Notes under the pieces: generated by a model
Told to the model about the DNA's origin: nothing
Seen by the model: only the letters and a program-made list of their open reading frames with translations
Database searches by the model: none
Position numbers and translations under genes: made by a program
Assembly: GCA_963750195.1 (NCBI GenBank)
Contig: CAVVPS010000003.1
Coordinates: 1-64,000, forward strand
Origin: AP-15 sp963750195
GTDB taxonomy: Bacteria > Pseudomonadota > Alphaproteobacteria > ATCC43930 > CGMCC-115725
DNA: 64,000 nucleotides
Direction: 5' to 3'
In this document: piece by piece, positions 36,048-47,000 of the stretch
How the letters are laid out: every line of letters begins with the position of its first letter
Numbering within the stretch: position 1 is the stretch's first letter

Positions 36048-37243
36048 TCAGTCGTCGGGGGCTGAGGCCGGGCTCGCGGCCTCCGCCTCATGCGAGTGCG
36101 CAAGCGCCGGATTGACCACCGCGCCGTCCCGAGTCAGCAGGGTTGCCTTGATGATCTCGTCGTCCGCGTCGATTGCGAGCCGGCCGTCCTTATCGACGAG
36201 AAGTGTCAGAAAAGACAACAAGTTGCGAGCATAGAGCTGGCTCGCGTCGGCGGCGATCCGCGAGGGCATATTGACATGGCCGATGATCTTGACGCCGTTC
36301 GCGGTGGTGACGATTTCGCCGGGGCGGCTCGCCCTCGACATTGCCCCCCGCCTCGATCGCCAGGTCAACGACGACCGACCCTGGGGCCAATTCGCCCACC
36401 ATTGCTTCGGTCAGCAATATTGGCGCGCGTGCGACCGGGGATAAGGGCGGTACAGATGACCACATCCGTGCGCTTCAGCGCCTCGGTGATTTTCTCGCGT
36501 TGCCGGCGCTGATAGTCCTCGCTCATCTCGCGAGCATAGCCTTGAGCGGTCTCCGCCGAACGGGCGGCCTCGTCATCGACGGTGACGAAGGTCGCACCGA
36601 GGCTCTCGACCTGCTCCTTGGCGGCGGCGCGCACATCGGTCGCGGAAACGATGGCGCCGAGCCGCCGAGAGGTGGCGATCGCCTGCAAGCCGGCGACGCC
36701 GGCTCCCATCACCAGCACCCGCGCCGCCTTTATCGTCCCGGCAGCGGTCATCATCATCGGAAAGGCGCGGCCGAACTCGTCGGCGGCGTCGATGGTCGCC
36801 TTGTAGCCGGCCAAGTTCCCTTGCGAGGACAACACATCCATCGCCTGCGCGCGGGTGATCCGCGGCAACAGTTCCATGGCGAAGGCCGTGATCCCGGCGC
36901 CGGCGTAGGCATCGATCTCGACAGGGTTCTGCAACGGCTGCAACAGGCCGATCAGCACCGCGTCGTGCTTCAGGCATTTGAGCTCGTCAACCGCGCCCTC
37001 GCCGGATGTCTGCGGGCGCTGCACCTTGAGGACGATATCGGCATCGCCGAGTGCCGACGCCGGATCGGCCGCGATCGTGGCGCCCGCCGCTGCAAAGGCG
37101 GCGTCGGTAAAGCCGGCCCCTTCGCCGGCCCCGCTTTCCGTGATGACTTCGAGCCCCATCGCGATCATCCGCTTGATGGTGTCGGGCGAGGCTGCGACAC
37201 GGCGCTCATGCGCCCGTCTTTCCTTGACGACGGCAACCTTCAT
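36048..37243 (-). CDS. pntAA: NAD(P) transhydrogenase subunit alpha part 1 (PntAA), two frameshifts
   Basis: About 398 residues from the ATG at 37243. The soluble NAD-binding part: KVAVVKERRAHERRVAASPD, VITESGAGEGAGFTDAAF, AMELLPRITRAQAMDVLSSQ, ARVLVMGAGVAGLQAIATSR (NAD Rossmann loop). It ends with VKIIGHVNMPSRIAADASQL and LYARNLLSFLTLLV. Breaks near 36430 and 36332 each fit one extra base; between them EAMVGELAPGSVVVDLAIEA reads in a third frame. Total length is two bases over a multiple of three, consistent with two insertions. First gene of the pnt operon. Confidence 0.92.
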
Positions 37244-37570
37244 CGAGCGGATTTTCCTGAATGCTCAAGCCGGCAAGTCCGCACAATGCCGCCAAGGGTT
37301 CGGTTTGTGAAGAGCGAAGCCCGCCGCCGGTCGTGCGGGCACGATCTTGTCCACGCCCCGCAGATCACCCATTCCGCAGTGCTTCTCCCGAGCGGGGCAG
37401 TTACTCGAAGTCGTCGCGCTTTCGCCCCATTTCGCCGCCGTGGTAGCTTGCGGAACGATCCGATGCGACCTTAGAGACATCAAACGCTGCGGCTGCTCCG
37501 GACGGAAGAATGACAGGCCGGCATCAGCCGGTGGTGCAATACCGCCGGGAATAACCTTTCAGGAGGTGCG
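37244..37570. other. Divergent promoter region between pnt and the sigma operon
   Basis: 327 bp. Contains only shadow frames. The sigma gene has an AGGAGG site at 37561. No clear consensus promoter was identified. Confidence 0.5.
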
Positions 37571-38158
37571 TTGTCGTTCGGGCATAGAATGGCGGGATCG
37601 CCGGCGCGCCGAGTTGCGGACCAGGATCCGGCTAGCGAGCGGTTCGGCGACCAGCTGGTAGCGGTACTTCCGCGGCTTCGCCGCTTCGCGCGCGGGCTAA
37701 CGGGGTCCAGCGTCGAGGCTGACGATCTTGTCCAGGCGGCCTGCGAGCGCGCGCTTGCGCGCCGGCATCAATTTCAGGAGGGCACCCGGTTCGATAGCTG
37801 GATGTTCCGCATCGTGCAGACGATATGGATTGATCAGATTCGCTCGCGCGAGGTGCGCAAAACGGACGGCGATATCGGCGAAGACCGTCTCGGATCGGAC
37901 GAGCCGGTGCGCCGCGTCGAGGCCCGCTTGACGCTCGCCGAGGTGCGCCGGGCCGTTGATCGCCTAACGCCGGATCAGCGCGCGGCGCTGCTGTTGGTGA
38001 CGGTCGAGGGGCTCAGCTACAAGGAAGCAGCCGAGGTCGTGGATGTGCCGGTCGGGACGATCATGAGCCGTCTCGCCCGTGCTCGGATCGCGCTGCAGCT
38101 TCAGCTCGAGGCTGGCGGCGGGATGCCCAGGAGTAGGAAGGATGCAGAAGCGCAGTGA
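37571..38158 (+). CDS. ECF-type RNA polymerase sigma factor
   Basis: 195 residues from a TTG 4 bp after AGGAGG; an ATG at 37589 is an alternative. Region 2: VEADDLVQAACERALAR, FDSWMFRIVQTIWIDQIRSR; region 4: LTPDQRAALLLVTVEGLSYK, EAAEVVDVPVGTIMSRLARA. No extra C-terminal domain. Its 3' end overlaps the anti-sigma gene by 17 bp. Probably autoregulated and released by an envelope stress. Complete. Confidence 0.9.
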   Translation: MSFGHRMAGSPARRVADQDPASERFGDQLVAVLPRLRRFARGLTGSSVEADDLVQAACERALARRHQFQEGTRFDSWMFRIVQTIWIDQIRSREVRKTDGDIGEDRLGSDEPVRRVEARLTLAEVRRAVDRLTPDQRAALLLVTVEGLSYKEAAEVVDVPVGTIMSRLARARIALQLQLEAGGGMPRSRKDAEAQ

Positions 38159-39020
38159 CGACCTGCTCGTCGCCTATCTCGAAGGCGAGCTCGAGCTGGT
38201 GGATCGGCGCGAGGTCGAAGCTTGGCTCGACAGCGATTCGGCCGCGCGCGATCAGCTGGCTGCTCTCGCGATCTCGGCAAAGCTGGTGCGTCGCGCCTTC
38301 GACGAGGTCCTTCACGAACCGGTGCCTGAACGGTTGATCGCTGCTGCGCGCGCAGAGACAGCCGCAGCGGAGGCTGGTCCCCACATCTTGCCCTTCGCGC
38401 CGCGGACGGCTGCCGCACGATTTGCTCGATCGCGATGGCCGCGCCTGGGATTGCCGATCGCCGCCTCGCTGCTCGGTCTTGTTGTCGGCGGCACCGGCGC
38501 CTATTTCGGCGTCACCAAATTTGGCTCTGGCGCCGCTGCCCTCGCCCTCGCGCAACCTGCGCTCGAAGCGACAGTCGCCAACAATCTCTGGCTCGACAAC
38601 GCCGCCGGCTATTTCAAACTATTCGTTAGCGCCGGCAACAACGCGCCTGTCGACATTCCCGCGACTGGCGACACCCGTGAGGCGTTGCAAAAGATCAGCC
38701 AGAGTTTGCCGCAGCAGGTCCGGCTGCCGGATCTCAAACCGTGGGGCCTCAATTTCCACGGCGCCCGGCTGATCGTCGTTGACGGCCGTCCGGCAGCTCA
38801 GCTCGTCTACACCACCGACAACAAGGCGATCGGCCCCCTGGCCTTGATCGTCGGATCATCGAATCAGCCGGATATACCGCCGACTTTTGATCACCGCCAG
38901 GACGTAAACCTAATCTATTGGCGGCACCAAGGGCGCGCCTACGCCCTCGTCGGCCAAGCCAATATCGGCTATCTATGGGGAATAGGCAACGACGTCGCCT
39001 GGCAGCTCGACGCGATCTGA
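38142..39020 (+). CDS. Membrane anti-sigma factor
   Basis: 292 residues from the ATG at 38142. The N-terminal cytoplasmic part (KRSDDLLVAYLEGELELVDR) is a zinc-free anti-sigma domain, without an HxxxCxxC motif. The span (LGLPIAASLLGLVVGGTGAY) is at about residues 107-129. The periplasmic part holds an FKLFVSAGNN-like fold and LKPWGLNFHGARLIVVDGRP, typical of anti-sigma proteins of the ChrR/FecR-adjacent group in Rhodospirillales. Cotranscribed with and overlapping the sigma gene, so its target is clear. Signal unknown. Confidence 0.8.
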   Translation: MQKRSDDLLVAYLEGELELVDRREVEAWLDSDSAARDQLAALAISAKLVRRAFDEVLHEPVPERLIAAARAETAAAEAGPHILPFAPRTAAARFARSRWPRLGLPIAASLLGLVVGGTGAYFGVTKFGSGAAALALAQPALEATVANNLWLDNAAGYFKLFVSAGNNAPVDIPATGDTREALQKISQSLPQQVRLPDLKPWGLNFHGARLIVVDGRPAAQLVYTTDNKAIGPLALIVGSSNQPDIPPTFDHRQDVNLIYWRHQGRAYALVGQANIGYLWGIGNDVAWQLDAI

Positions 39021-39176
39021 AGCCGAGGGTAGCCGGTCGTCAGGGGCGAAGGTGGAGCATCGGCCTCCTGAGCCGTTCCCTCGGGCTCGGAGGGTTCTCG
39101 GGTCGCAGCGCGATGCGCGTCAGCGGCGATACGGCCGGATTCCATAGGGGGGACCGAGCCCGATAGGAAAGACCCG

Positions 39177-39851
39177 ATGCGGTTGCTGCTTATCGAGGAT
39201 AACGAGCGCTTTGCCGAGCTGCTCAAGCGTGGTCTCACCGCGGCCGGGTTCGTCGTCGACGTCCTGGCGACGGCGGCGGACGCGACTGCGGCCTTGCAGG
39301 CGAGCCGCTTTGAGATTGTCGTGCTCGATCTCGGGCTACCCGACGCCGATGGACTCGAGGTGCTGGGCGAGATGCGCCGACGCCGCGATGCGACGCCGGT
39401 GTTGATCCTGACCGCGCGCGGCAGCCTGAAAGATCGCGTTACCGGTCTAGGCGACGGCGCCGACGATTATCTCGTCAAACCTTTCGCGCTCGAGGAACTA
39501 ATCGCCCGCCTTCGGGCGCTGCTGCGCCGCCCGGGCAATCTGTTGGGCGTCCCGCTCGAGTTGGGCAACGTCACGCTCGACACCGTCGCCCGCCAAGTTT
39601 TTGTGAGCGAGGAGCCGATCTTCTTTTCTCCCCGAGAGATCGCCGTGCTCGAGCATCTGCTGCGTCGCAGCGGACGCGTGGTCGGTAAGAATCTGCTCGA
39701 AAACAACCTGTACGGTCTGTCACAGGAGATCGGGTCGAACGCGGTCGAAGTCTACATTCACCGACTGCGCAAGCGCCTCACCGAAGTCGATGCCTCGGTC
39801 CAGATCCACACTCTGCGCGGGGTCGGCTATCTGATCTCCGAGAGAAAATGA
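39177..39851 (+). CDS. OmpR/PhoB-family response regulator (QseB/TctD-like)
   Basis: 224 residues, complete. Receiver: LLLIEDNERFAELLKRGLTA, FEIVVLDLGLPDADGLEVL (phospho-Asp), PVLILTARGSLKDRV, DDYLVKPFALEELIARLRAL. Winged helix from about residue 125: FFSPREIAVLEHLLRRSGRV, then SNAVEVYIHRLRKRL and LRGVGYLISERK. The kinase gene begins 1 bp after its stop, so they are one operon. DNA targets unknown. Confidence 0.92.
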   Translation: MRLLLIEDNERFAELLKRGLTAAGFVVDVLATAADATAALQASRFEIVVLDLGLPDADGLEVLGEMRRRRDATPVLILTARGSLKDRVTGLGDGADDYLVKPFALEELIARLRALLRRPGNLLGVPLELGNVTLDTVARQVFVSEEPIFFSPREIAVLEHLLRRSGRVVGKNLLENNLYGLSQEIGSNAVEVYIHRLRKRLTEVDASVQIHTLRGVGYLISERK

Positions 39852-39852
39852 G

Positions 39853-41313
39853 GTGATCCGGTTTCACTCGGTCGTCTCGAGGATCGTCGCACTCCATTTA
39901 CTGGCGATCATCGCTACTTCCATCTGCATGCCCTTGGCGCTGTTCCTGATGCTGAGGGAAGCGGTCGAGCAACTGCATCATCAAGCCTTGCGCGATCAGG
40001 TCGCCGACATCGTGCGCTATCTTTCGAATGCGCCGGACGGGACGCTGCGTTTATCGCTGCCGCCGGGCTTGGCCGAGTTCTATTCCGCGGGCTACGGACG
40101 TGCCGCCTATGCGGTGATCGATAGGGAAGGACGTGTATTGTTCTCCTCCTTGCCTGGGAATCGCGCGATTACGGATATTCGGCCCGAGGGTAGGCCCATC
40201 GAATTTTTCCAACAAGATCGTGTCGGCGCTATTGCCCCCGTTCGCCCGGAAGGAGGACCGATCGAATTTTTTCGAGATGATCGCTACGGTGCCGCGCTCT
40301 ACGGGGCGACAGTCGCCGTCGATTATCGAGGACACTCCATTCGCGTTCAGGTGGTCGAGGATGTCCTCCATCGCGACGTGCTGATCGATGATATACTTGC
40401 CCAGTTCTCAACCCATGTGGGCTGGATAACAGCGCCAATATTACTGCTGCTGCTGGTCATCGACGTCTTCATTTTCCGACGTGCGATGAACCCGATTGTT
40501 GCTGCCTCCGCGATGGCCGAAGAAATCGGTCCCGACCATACCGACCTCCGATTGCCCGAAGCCGGTATACCGCGCGAGGTATTGCCGCTTGTTCGCGCCG
40601 TCAACGACGCGCTCGATCGGCTCGATGCCGGGTTCCGCGCTCAGCGCGAATTCACCGCCGACGCCGCCCATGAGCTGCGCACACCGCTGGCGATCCTACG
40701 GACGCAAATCGACATGCTCGATGATCGCGAAGTGGCCGCCCCCCTGCGCCACGACGTCGAGAACATGAGCCGGCTGGTCAACCAACTGCTCGAAATCTCC
40801 GAACTCGAGACCCTCGTCGTTGCCGAGGACGAGATCGCGGACATCGCTGCAATCGCGGCCGAAGTGGCAGCGTTTCTTGCCCCGTTGGCCCTGTCGCAGC
40901 GCAAGACCCTAGCGGTGACCGGCGCGAGGCGCCCGGTACGGGTCCGCGGCAACAGCGACGCACTGGTCCGCGCCGTGAGAAACCTGGTCGAAAACGCGCT
41001 CGCCCACACTTCACCCGCGACGACGGTCGAGATCGCCGTAGCGATCGAGGGCGTGATCCGAGTCATGGATCGTGGGCCCGGTATATCAAAAGCCGACTGC
41101 GAGCACATATTTCAACGCTTCTGGCGCCGCGACCGTCGCCGCGGCGGGAATGCCGGTCTCGGCCTGGCTATCGTCGCGCGCATCGCGCAGACGCACGGCG
41201 CCACGGTCGACGTCGACGAGCGGCCGGGCGGCGGGGCCGTGTTCGCGATCCGCTTTCCCGCCGTGTTGGCGCCGGAAACCGCCGCGGCGACGCAATTTGA
41301 AACGGCGCGCTGA
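39853..41313 (+). CDS. Sensor histidine kinase, partner of the OmpR regulator
   Basis: 486 residues from a GTG. TM1 (VALHLLAIIATSICMPLALF), a periplasmic sensor of about 150 residues, TM2 (WITAPILLLLLVIDVFIFRR), a HAMP-like linker, then AAHELRTPLAIL with the phospho-His, NLVENALAH (N box), DRGPGISKADC (G1) and GNAGLGLAIVARI (G2). The periplasmic part contains an internal duplication of about 20 residues, RPEGxPIEFFxxDRxGA, twice in a row (DNA 40180-40293). The usual QseC/TctE arrangement. Signal unknown. Confidence 0.9.
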   Translation: MIRFHSVVSRIVALHLLAIIATSICMPLALFLMLREAVEQLHHQALRDQVADIVRYLSNAPDGTLRLSLPPGLAEFYSAGYGRAAYAVIDREGRVLFSSLPGNRAITDIRPEGRPIEFFQQDRVGAIAPVRPEGGPIEFFRDDRYGAALYGATVAVDYRGHSIRVQVVEDVLHRDVLIDDILAQFSTHVGWITAPILLLLLVIDVFIFRRAMNPIVAASAMAEEIGPDHTDLRLPEAGIPREVLPLVRAVNDALDRLDAGFRAQREFTADAAHELRTPLAILRTQIDMLDDREVAAPLRHDVENMSRLVNQLLEISELETLVVAEDEIADIAAIAAEVAAFLAPLALSQRKTLAVTGARRPVRVRGNSDALVRAVRNLVENALAHTSPATTVEIAVAIEGVIRVMDRGPGISKADCEHIFQRFWRRDRRRGGNAGLGLAIVARIAQTHGATVDVDERPGGGAVFAIRFPAVLAPETAAATQFETAR

Positions 41314-41485
41314 GCGGCTCGCCGAGCGCCGCGAGACCGAAGATTTCCTAGACGGTTTCGGCGGCATCGGGCATCATCGCGGTCTGTTGCTGATGTTCAG
41401 CAGACCTCCGGTTTCCACTTTTCGGAATGTGGACGAGATCGTGCTCGTGCCGGCCCCTTTAAGTATCGCCAAGAAAGGCTAGACA

Positions 41486-43759
41486 ATGGTTGCTATCGAA
41501 TTGACCCCGGAAATGGCGGCTGCCGTCTACGCTACAATGGCGCGCAATCTTGCAGTGGTCCGCCGCCGGCTCGATAAACCGTTGACCTTGGCGGACAAGG
41601 TCCTGCTCGGGCATCTCGACGATCCGGAGAACCAGGCGCTCGAGCCCGGCCATAGTTATCTGCTGCTGCGCCCCGACCGCGTCGTTTTTCAGGACGTGCT
41701 AGGGCAGACCGGTTTGCTCCAGTTCATGCAGACCAGGCGCGACAAGGTCGCGGTCGCGGCGACGATCCATTGCGACCATTTGATCCAGGCGCGGGTCGAG
41801 GGCGCCGCGGATCTGCGCGAATCGCTCGCCGAGAACAAGGAAGTCTATGACTTCCTGCGCTCGGCCGCGGCCAAATACGGCCTAGGGTTCTGGGGGCCGG
41901 GCGCCGGCATCATCCATCAGGTGGTATTGGAAAATTACGCCTTCCCCGGCGAACTGATCATCGGTACCGACTCGCACACGCCGAATGCCGGCGGTCTCGG
42001 CGCTTGTTCGGTCGGCGTGGGTGGCGCGGACGCGGTCGAGGTAATCGCCGGGCTGCCATGGGAGGTGCTCTATCCGCGGCACATCGCGGTGTACCTGACC
42101 GGCCAGCTCAACGGTTGGACGGCGCCGAAGGACGTGATCCTCTACGTCGCCGGGCGGTTGACAGTCTCCGGTGGCACCAACGCGATCGTCGAATATATCG
42201 GACCCGGCGCGCGCACGATCAGCGCCACCGGCAAGGCGACGATCGCCAATATGGGAGCCGAGCTCGGCGCCACCACGTCGATGTTCCCCGCCGACGAGCA
42301 CATGGCTCGATATCTCCGCGCGACCGGCAAACCCGACCTGGTGCCGCTGTTCCAGCAGCACCAGCATCTGCTGGAACCCGACAAGGAGGTCGAAGCCGAC
42401 CCAGCTAAATACTACGACCAGGTCGTCGAGCTCGACCTGTCGAAGCTCGAACCCCATATCGTCGGTCCGCATTCGCCCGACCGGGCGCGCCCGATATCGC
42501 GGCTCGCCGCCGAGGTCGCCGATTCGAGGAACGGGTTCATCGACCAAATCTCAACCGCGCTGATCGGCAGCTGCACAAATTCCTCCTATGAGGATATGAG
42601 CCGCGCCGCCGATGTCGCCGAACAGGCGAAGGCTCACGGCATCAAAGCCGGGGTGCCGTTTCTGGTCACGCCGGGGTCGGAGGCGGTGCGCGCGACGATC
42701 GAGCGAGATGGCCAGATGCAGTCGCTGAAGGACGTCGACGGCACTGTGCTGGCCAATGCTTGCGGGCCGTGTATCGGCCAATGGCGTCGCTCTGCTGCGG
42801 AAGGTGCTGTGCCGAACACAATCGTCACCTCCTATAACCGCAATTTTCCGCGACGTAACGATGGCCAGCCGACGACGATGAATTTTATCGGCAGCGCGGA
42901 GATCGTCACCGCAATGGCGCTCGCTGGACGGCTGTCTTTCAACCCGATAACCGACACGCTCAACGACGCCCAAGGCAAGCCGTTTCGGCTGGACCCGCCG
43001 AAGCAGGCGCCCGAGGTGCCGGCCCACGGTTTCGACGCCGGGCATGCGACCTACGTCGCCCCCCCGGCCGATGGCAGCGGCATAACATTGGCGGTCGATC
43101 CGAACAGCGAGCGGCTGCAATTGATGGAGCCGTGGCTCGCCTGGGACCATAAGGATTTCGTCGACTGCCCGGTATTGATCAAGACCCAGGGCAAGACCAC
43201 GACCGACCACATCTCGCCGGCTGGTCCGTGGCTGCGTTATCGCGGCCATCTCGACAAGTTCAGCGACAATATGTTCATGGGTGCGATCAATGCCTTTACC
43301 GGCGAGGCAGGAACCGGGGTCAATGTCCTGACCAGCGAGAAGGGGGTCATGGTCTCGAAGATCGCCCGCGACTACAAGGCCCATGGGATCAAATGGGTGG
43401 CGATCGGCGACCACAATTACGGCGAGGGCAGCAGCCGCGAACACGCCGCGCTGTCGCCGCGACTATTGGGCGGTTGCGCCGTGATCGCGCGCAGCTTTGC
43501 CCGCATCCACGAGTTGAACCTCAAAAAGCAGGGTCTGCTGGCGCTGACCTTTCAGGACCCGGCGGATTACGATCGCGTGCGCGCCGATGATCGGCTGAGC
43601 TTGGTTGGATTAGAGGAGATGGCGCCGGGTCAACCGGTCGAATGCCGGATCAGGCATGCCGATGGGAGCAGCGAGACGCTCCGCCTCAACCATACGTTCA
43701 GCGTTTCCCAACTCGAATGGTTCCGCAAAGGCTCCGCCCTGAACCTGTTCCATCATTAA
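41486..43759 (+). CDS. acn: Aconitate hydratase, mitochondrial (ACO2) type
   Basis: 757 residues, intact. Cluster ligands: SCTNSS near residue 362 and ACGPCIG near 426; GTDSHTPNAGGLGACSVGVG and GAGIIHQVVLENYAFPG flank the substrate site, and the swivel domain carries YGEGSSREHAA. Isomerises citrate to isocitrate. It resembles the mitochondrial branch of aconitase (about 750-780 residues, short form) and not the usual bacterial AcnA of about 900 residues. Stands alone on the strand ahead of dnaE. Confidence 0.92.
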   Translation: MVAIELTPEMAAAVYATMARNLAVVRRRLDKPLTLADKVLLGHLDDPENQALEPGHSYLLLRPDRVVFQDVLGQTGLLQFMQTRRDKVAVAATIHCDHLIQARVEGAADLRESLAENKEVYDFLRSAAAKYGLGFWGPGAGIIHQVVLENYAFPGELIIGTDSHTPNAGGLGACSVGVGGADAVEVIAGLPWEVLYPRHIAVYLTGQLNGWTAPKDVILYVAGRLTVSGGTNAIVEYIGPGARTISATGKATIANMGAELGATTSMFPADEHMARYLRATGKPDLVPLFQQHQHLLEPDKEVEADPAKYYDQVVELDLSKLEPHIVGPHSPDRARPISRLAAEVADSRNGFIDQISTALIGSCTNSSYEDMSRAADVAEQAKAHGIKAGVPFLVTPGSEAVRATIERDGQMQSLKDVDGTVLANACGPCIGQWRRSAAEGAVPNTIVTSYNRNFPRRNDGQPTTMNFIGSAEIVTAMALAGRLSFNPITDTLNDAQGKPFRLDPPKQAPEVPAHGFDAGHATYVAPPADGSGITLAVDPNSERLQLMEPWLAWDHKDFVDCPVLIKTQGKTTTDHISPAGPWLRYRGHLDKFSDNMFMGAINAFTGEAGTGVNVLTSEKGVMVSKIARDYKAHGIKWVAIGDHNYGEGSSREHAALSPRLLGGCAVIARSFARIHELNLKKQGLLALTFQDPADYDRVRADDRLSLVGLEEMAPGQPVECRIRHADGSSETLRLNHTFSVSQLEWFRKGSALNLFHH

Positions 43760-44054
43760 GCGACACCGGCCAACGCCCGCCGATGCTCTCGCTTTCGCCG
43801 CCGGCGGAGCATCCCGTGCAGACGCGCGAGCGATCGGGTGATTCGCCGGACTGCGCAGTCGGGATAAGTCGACCTAATTCAACGCGGTAATCCGCACCTG
43901 GCGATGGGCGAGCATCGGCCCAGGGTTGCCCGCCGTGCAGATCAGGACGTGGGTTGCCGAGAGGATTTCGGGCAAGCCGTTGGAAAACATCGGACTGCTC
44001 CGAGGCGGCGCGACCGCGGGTGAATTTGGCGCCGGGGGGTGCGATATTGCCGAT

Positions 44055-47000
44055 ATGCCGCTCGCCGATTTTATTCATTTGCGCGTTCACACCGCTTATT
44101 CGCTGTCGGCCGGGGCGATCCCGGTCAAGGAAGCGGTGCAGCTGTGTAAGGTCGAACGCATGCCGGCGGTGGCGATCACCGATACGGGGAATCTGTTCGG
44201 TGCGCTCGAATTCGCGACCGCCTGCGCGGCGGCGGGAGTGCAGCCGATTATCGGCTGTGAAGTGGCGCTCGCCGGCCGCGACGAGGCGGCGCGGAGCAAT
44301 GGATCGCCGGGGCGCAGCGTAGAGCCGGACCGGATCGTGCTGCTGGCGCAGAGCGAGGCCGGGTATCGGAACCTGCTGGCCTTGGTCAGCCGCTCCTATC
44401 TGGCTAGCGACGGGGCCGCGGAGCCGGCCGTGAGCCTCGCCGATATCGCTGCGGCGAGCGAGGGGTTGATCTGTCTCTCGGGCGGACCCAAAGGGCCGCT
44501 CGGAAGGCTGCTGACGGAAGGGCAAGGGGAGGCCGCCGAGGCGCTGCTGGGCGAGCTGACGATGGCCTTTCCAGGCCGACTCTATATCGAGTTGATGCGC
44601 CACAATGGACCGGACGAGGCGCGCAGCGAACCCGCGCTCGTCGAGCTCGCCTATCGCCACGATCTGCCACTGGTCGCCACTAACGACGCCTATTTCCCTG
44701 ATCGCGAGTTTTACGAGGCGCATGATGCGCTGCTGTGCATCGCACAGGGAACGGTCGTCGCCGACAATGACCGCCGGCGTTTGACCCCGTTCCATTATTT
44801 TCGGTCTGCGGCGGAGATGCGGGATGTGTTCGCCGATCTGCCCGAGGCCTGCGACAACACCCTGGTCATCGCGCGGCGCTGCGCCTTTATCCCGCTGCCG
44901 CGCCAGCCGATCCTGCCCGCCTTCCCGACCGAAGTAGGCGACACTGAGGAGTCGGCGTTGCGGCGCGCAGCGCAGGCTGGGCTCGACGCGCGCCTCGCCC
45001 GGTTGGGCATCGGCGAAGCCAAGGCAAAGCCCTATTGCGAACGGCTCGAATTCGAGCTCGCCACGATTATTACGATGGGGTTTGCCGGTTATTTCTTGAT
45101 CGTCGCCGACTTCATCCAATGGGCCAAGCGCGAGGGCATCCCGGTCGGTCCCGGACGTGGCTCGGGCGCGGGCTCGGTCGTCGCCTGGGCGCTGACCATT
45201 ACTGACCTCGATCCCTTGCGCTTTGGCTTGCTGTTCGAGCGGTTCTTGAACCCCGAGCGCGTGTCGATGCCCGATTTCGACATCGATTTCTGTCAAGACC
45301 GACGCGACGAGGTGATCCGTTACGTCCAGCAAAAATACGGTCGCGACCGGGTTGCGCAGATCATCACCTTTGGCAAGTTGCAGGCGCGCGCGGTGTTGCG
45401 CGATGTCGGCCGGGTCTTGGCGATGCCCTATGGCCAGATCGATCGGCTGTGCAAATTGGTGCCCAACAACCCGGCGCATCCGGTCACGTTGGAGAAGGCG
45501 ATTGCCGGCGAGCCCGCCCTGCAGCAGGCCCGCGAGAGCGACGAGTTGGTCGCCCGGCTTATCGAGATTTCGCTGAAACTGGAGGGGCTCTATCGCCACG
45601 CCTCGACCCACGCCGCGGGTGTCGTGATCGGCGACCGGCCGTTGGTAGAACTGGTCCCGTTATATCGCGATCCGCGCTCCGACATGCCGGCCACCCAGTT
45701 CAATATGAAATGGGTCGAAATCGCGGGCCTCGTCAAATTCGACTTTCTCGGGCTCAAGACCTTGACAGTTTTGGCGCGCGCCAGCGAGTTGCTCGTGGAG
45801 CGCGGGATCGATCTCGACCTCGAAGGCCTGCCGCTCGACGATCGCGCGACATACGAATTGCTGGCCAGCGGCGACACGGTCGGGGTGTTCCAGGTCGAAG
45901 GCGCCGGCGTGCGCGACATGCTCAGACGGCTGCGTCCGGACCGCTTCGAGGACATCATCGCCGCCAATGCGCTGTACCGGCCTGGCCCGATGGAGAACAT
46001 CCCGCGCTACATCGCGGTCAAGCACGGCGAGGAGGCACCCGATTACCTGCACCCGACGCTCGAACCGATCCTGAACGCAACCTACGGCGTCATGACCTAC
46101 CAGGAGCAGGTCATGCAGATTGCCCAGGTCTTGGCCGGCTATACGCTTGGCAGCGCCGATTTGTTGCGCCGCGCGATGGGCAAGAAGATCCAGTCGGAAA
46201 TGGACGCGCAACGCCAGCAGTTCGTCAGCGGCGCCGTCGCGCACGGTGTCGAAAAGGGTCGGGCTGAGCTGATCTTCGACCAGATGGCAAAATTCGCCGG
46301 CTATGGCTTCAACAAACCGCATGCCGCGGCTTATGCGCTGATCACCTATCAAACCGCTTATCTGAAGGCGAACTACCCGGTCGAGTTTCTCGCTGCGTCG
46401 ATGACGCTCGATCTCGGCAACACCGATAAGCTGAACCATTTCCGCCAGGAATTGGACCGGCTCGGGATTCGGCTGTTGCCGCCCGACATCAATCGCTCGC
46501 AGCCGACCTTTGCGGTCGAGATTGACCCCAAGAGCGGAAAGCCCGCGATCCGTTATGCGCTGGCCGCGGTCAAGGGTGTCGGTGCGCAGGCGATGGAATT
46601 ACTGGTGGCCGAGCGCGAGCGGAACGGCCGGTTCAAGGACCTCTTCGACCTGGCTCAGCGGCTCGATGCCAAGACCTTCAACCGAGGACAATTCGAGAGC
46701 CTGGCGAAAGCCGGAGCATTCGATCCGCTCGATCCGAACCGCGCGCAAACCTTCGCCGCCGCCGAATTGTTGTTGCGGCAGGCAAGCCGATCAGCGAGCG
46801 AGCGACAGGACGGCCAGGGCAGCCTGTTCGGTCTTGGCCTCAGCGACCGCCCGTCATTGCCGCTGGTCGAGGACTGGCCGCCGGTCGAGAAATTGCAGCA
46901 CGAATTCGCGGCCATCGGCTTTTACTTGTCGAGCCATCCACTCGACGCTTACGGCAAGAGCCTCGAACGCGCCGGCATTCTGCGCTGGGCCGAGTTGCCG

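Noticed and set aside
35618..37243. Programmed frameshifting in the pnt genes
   Set aside because: Breaks lie at different, non-slippery sequences with no stimulatory structure seen, and the pattern is shared by many unrelated genes; sequence error fits better.
43698..45611. A 637-residue frame antisense to dnaE
   Set aside because: Shadow of dnaE in GC-rich DNA; residue composition and lack of a ribosome site argue against it.
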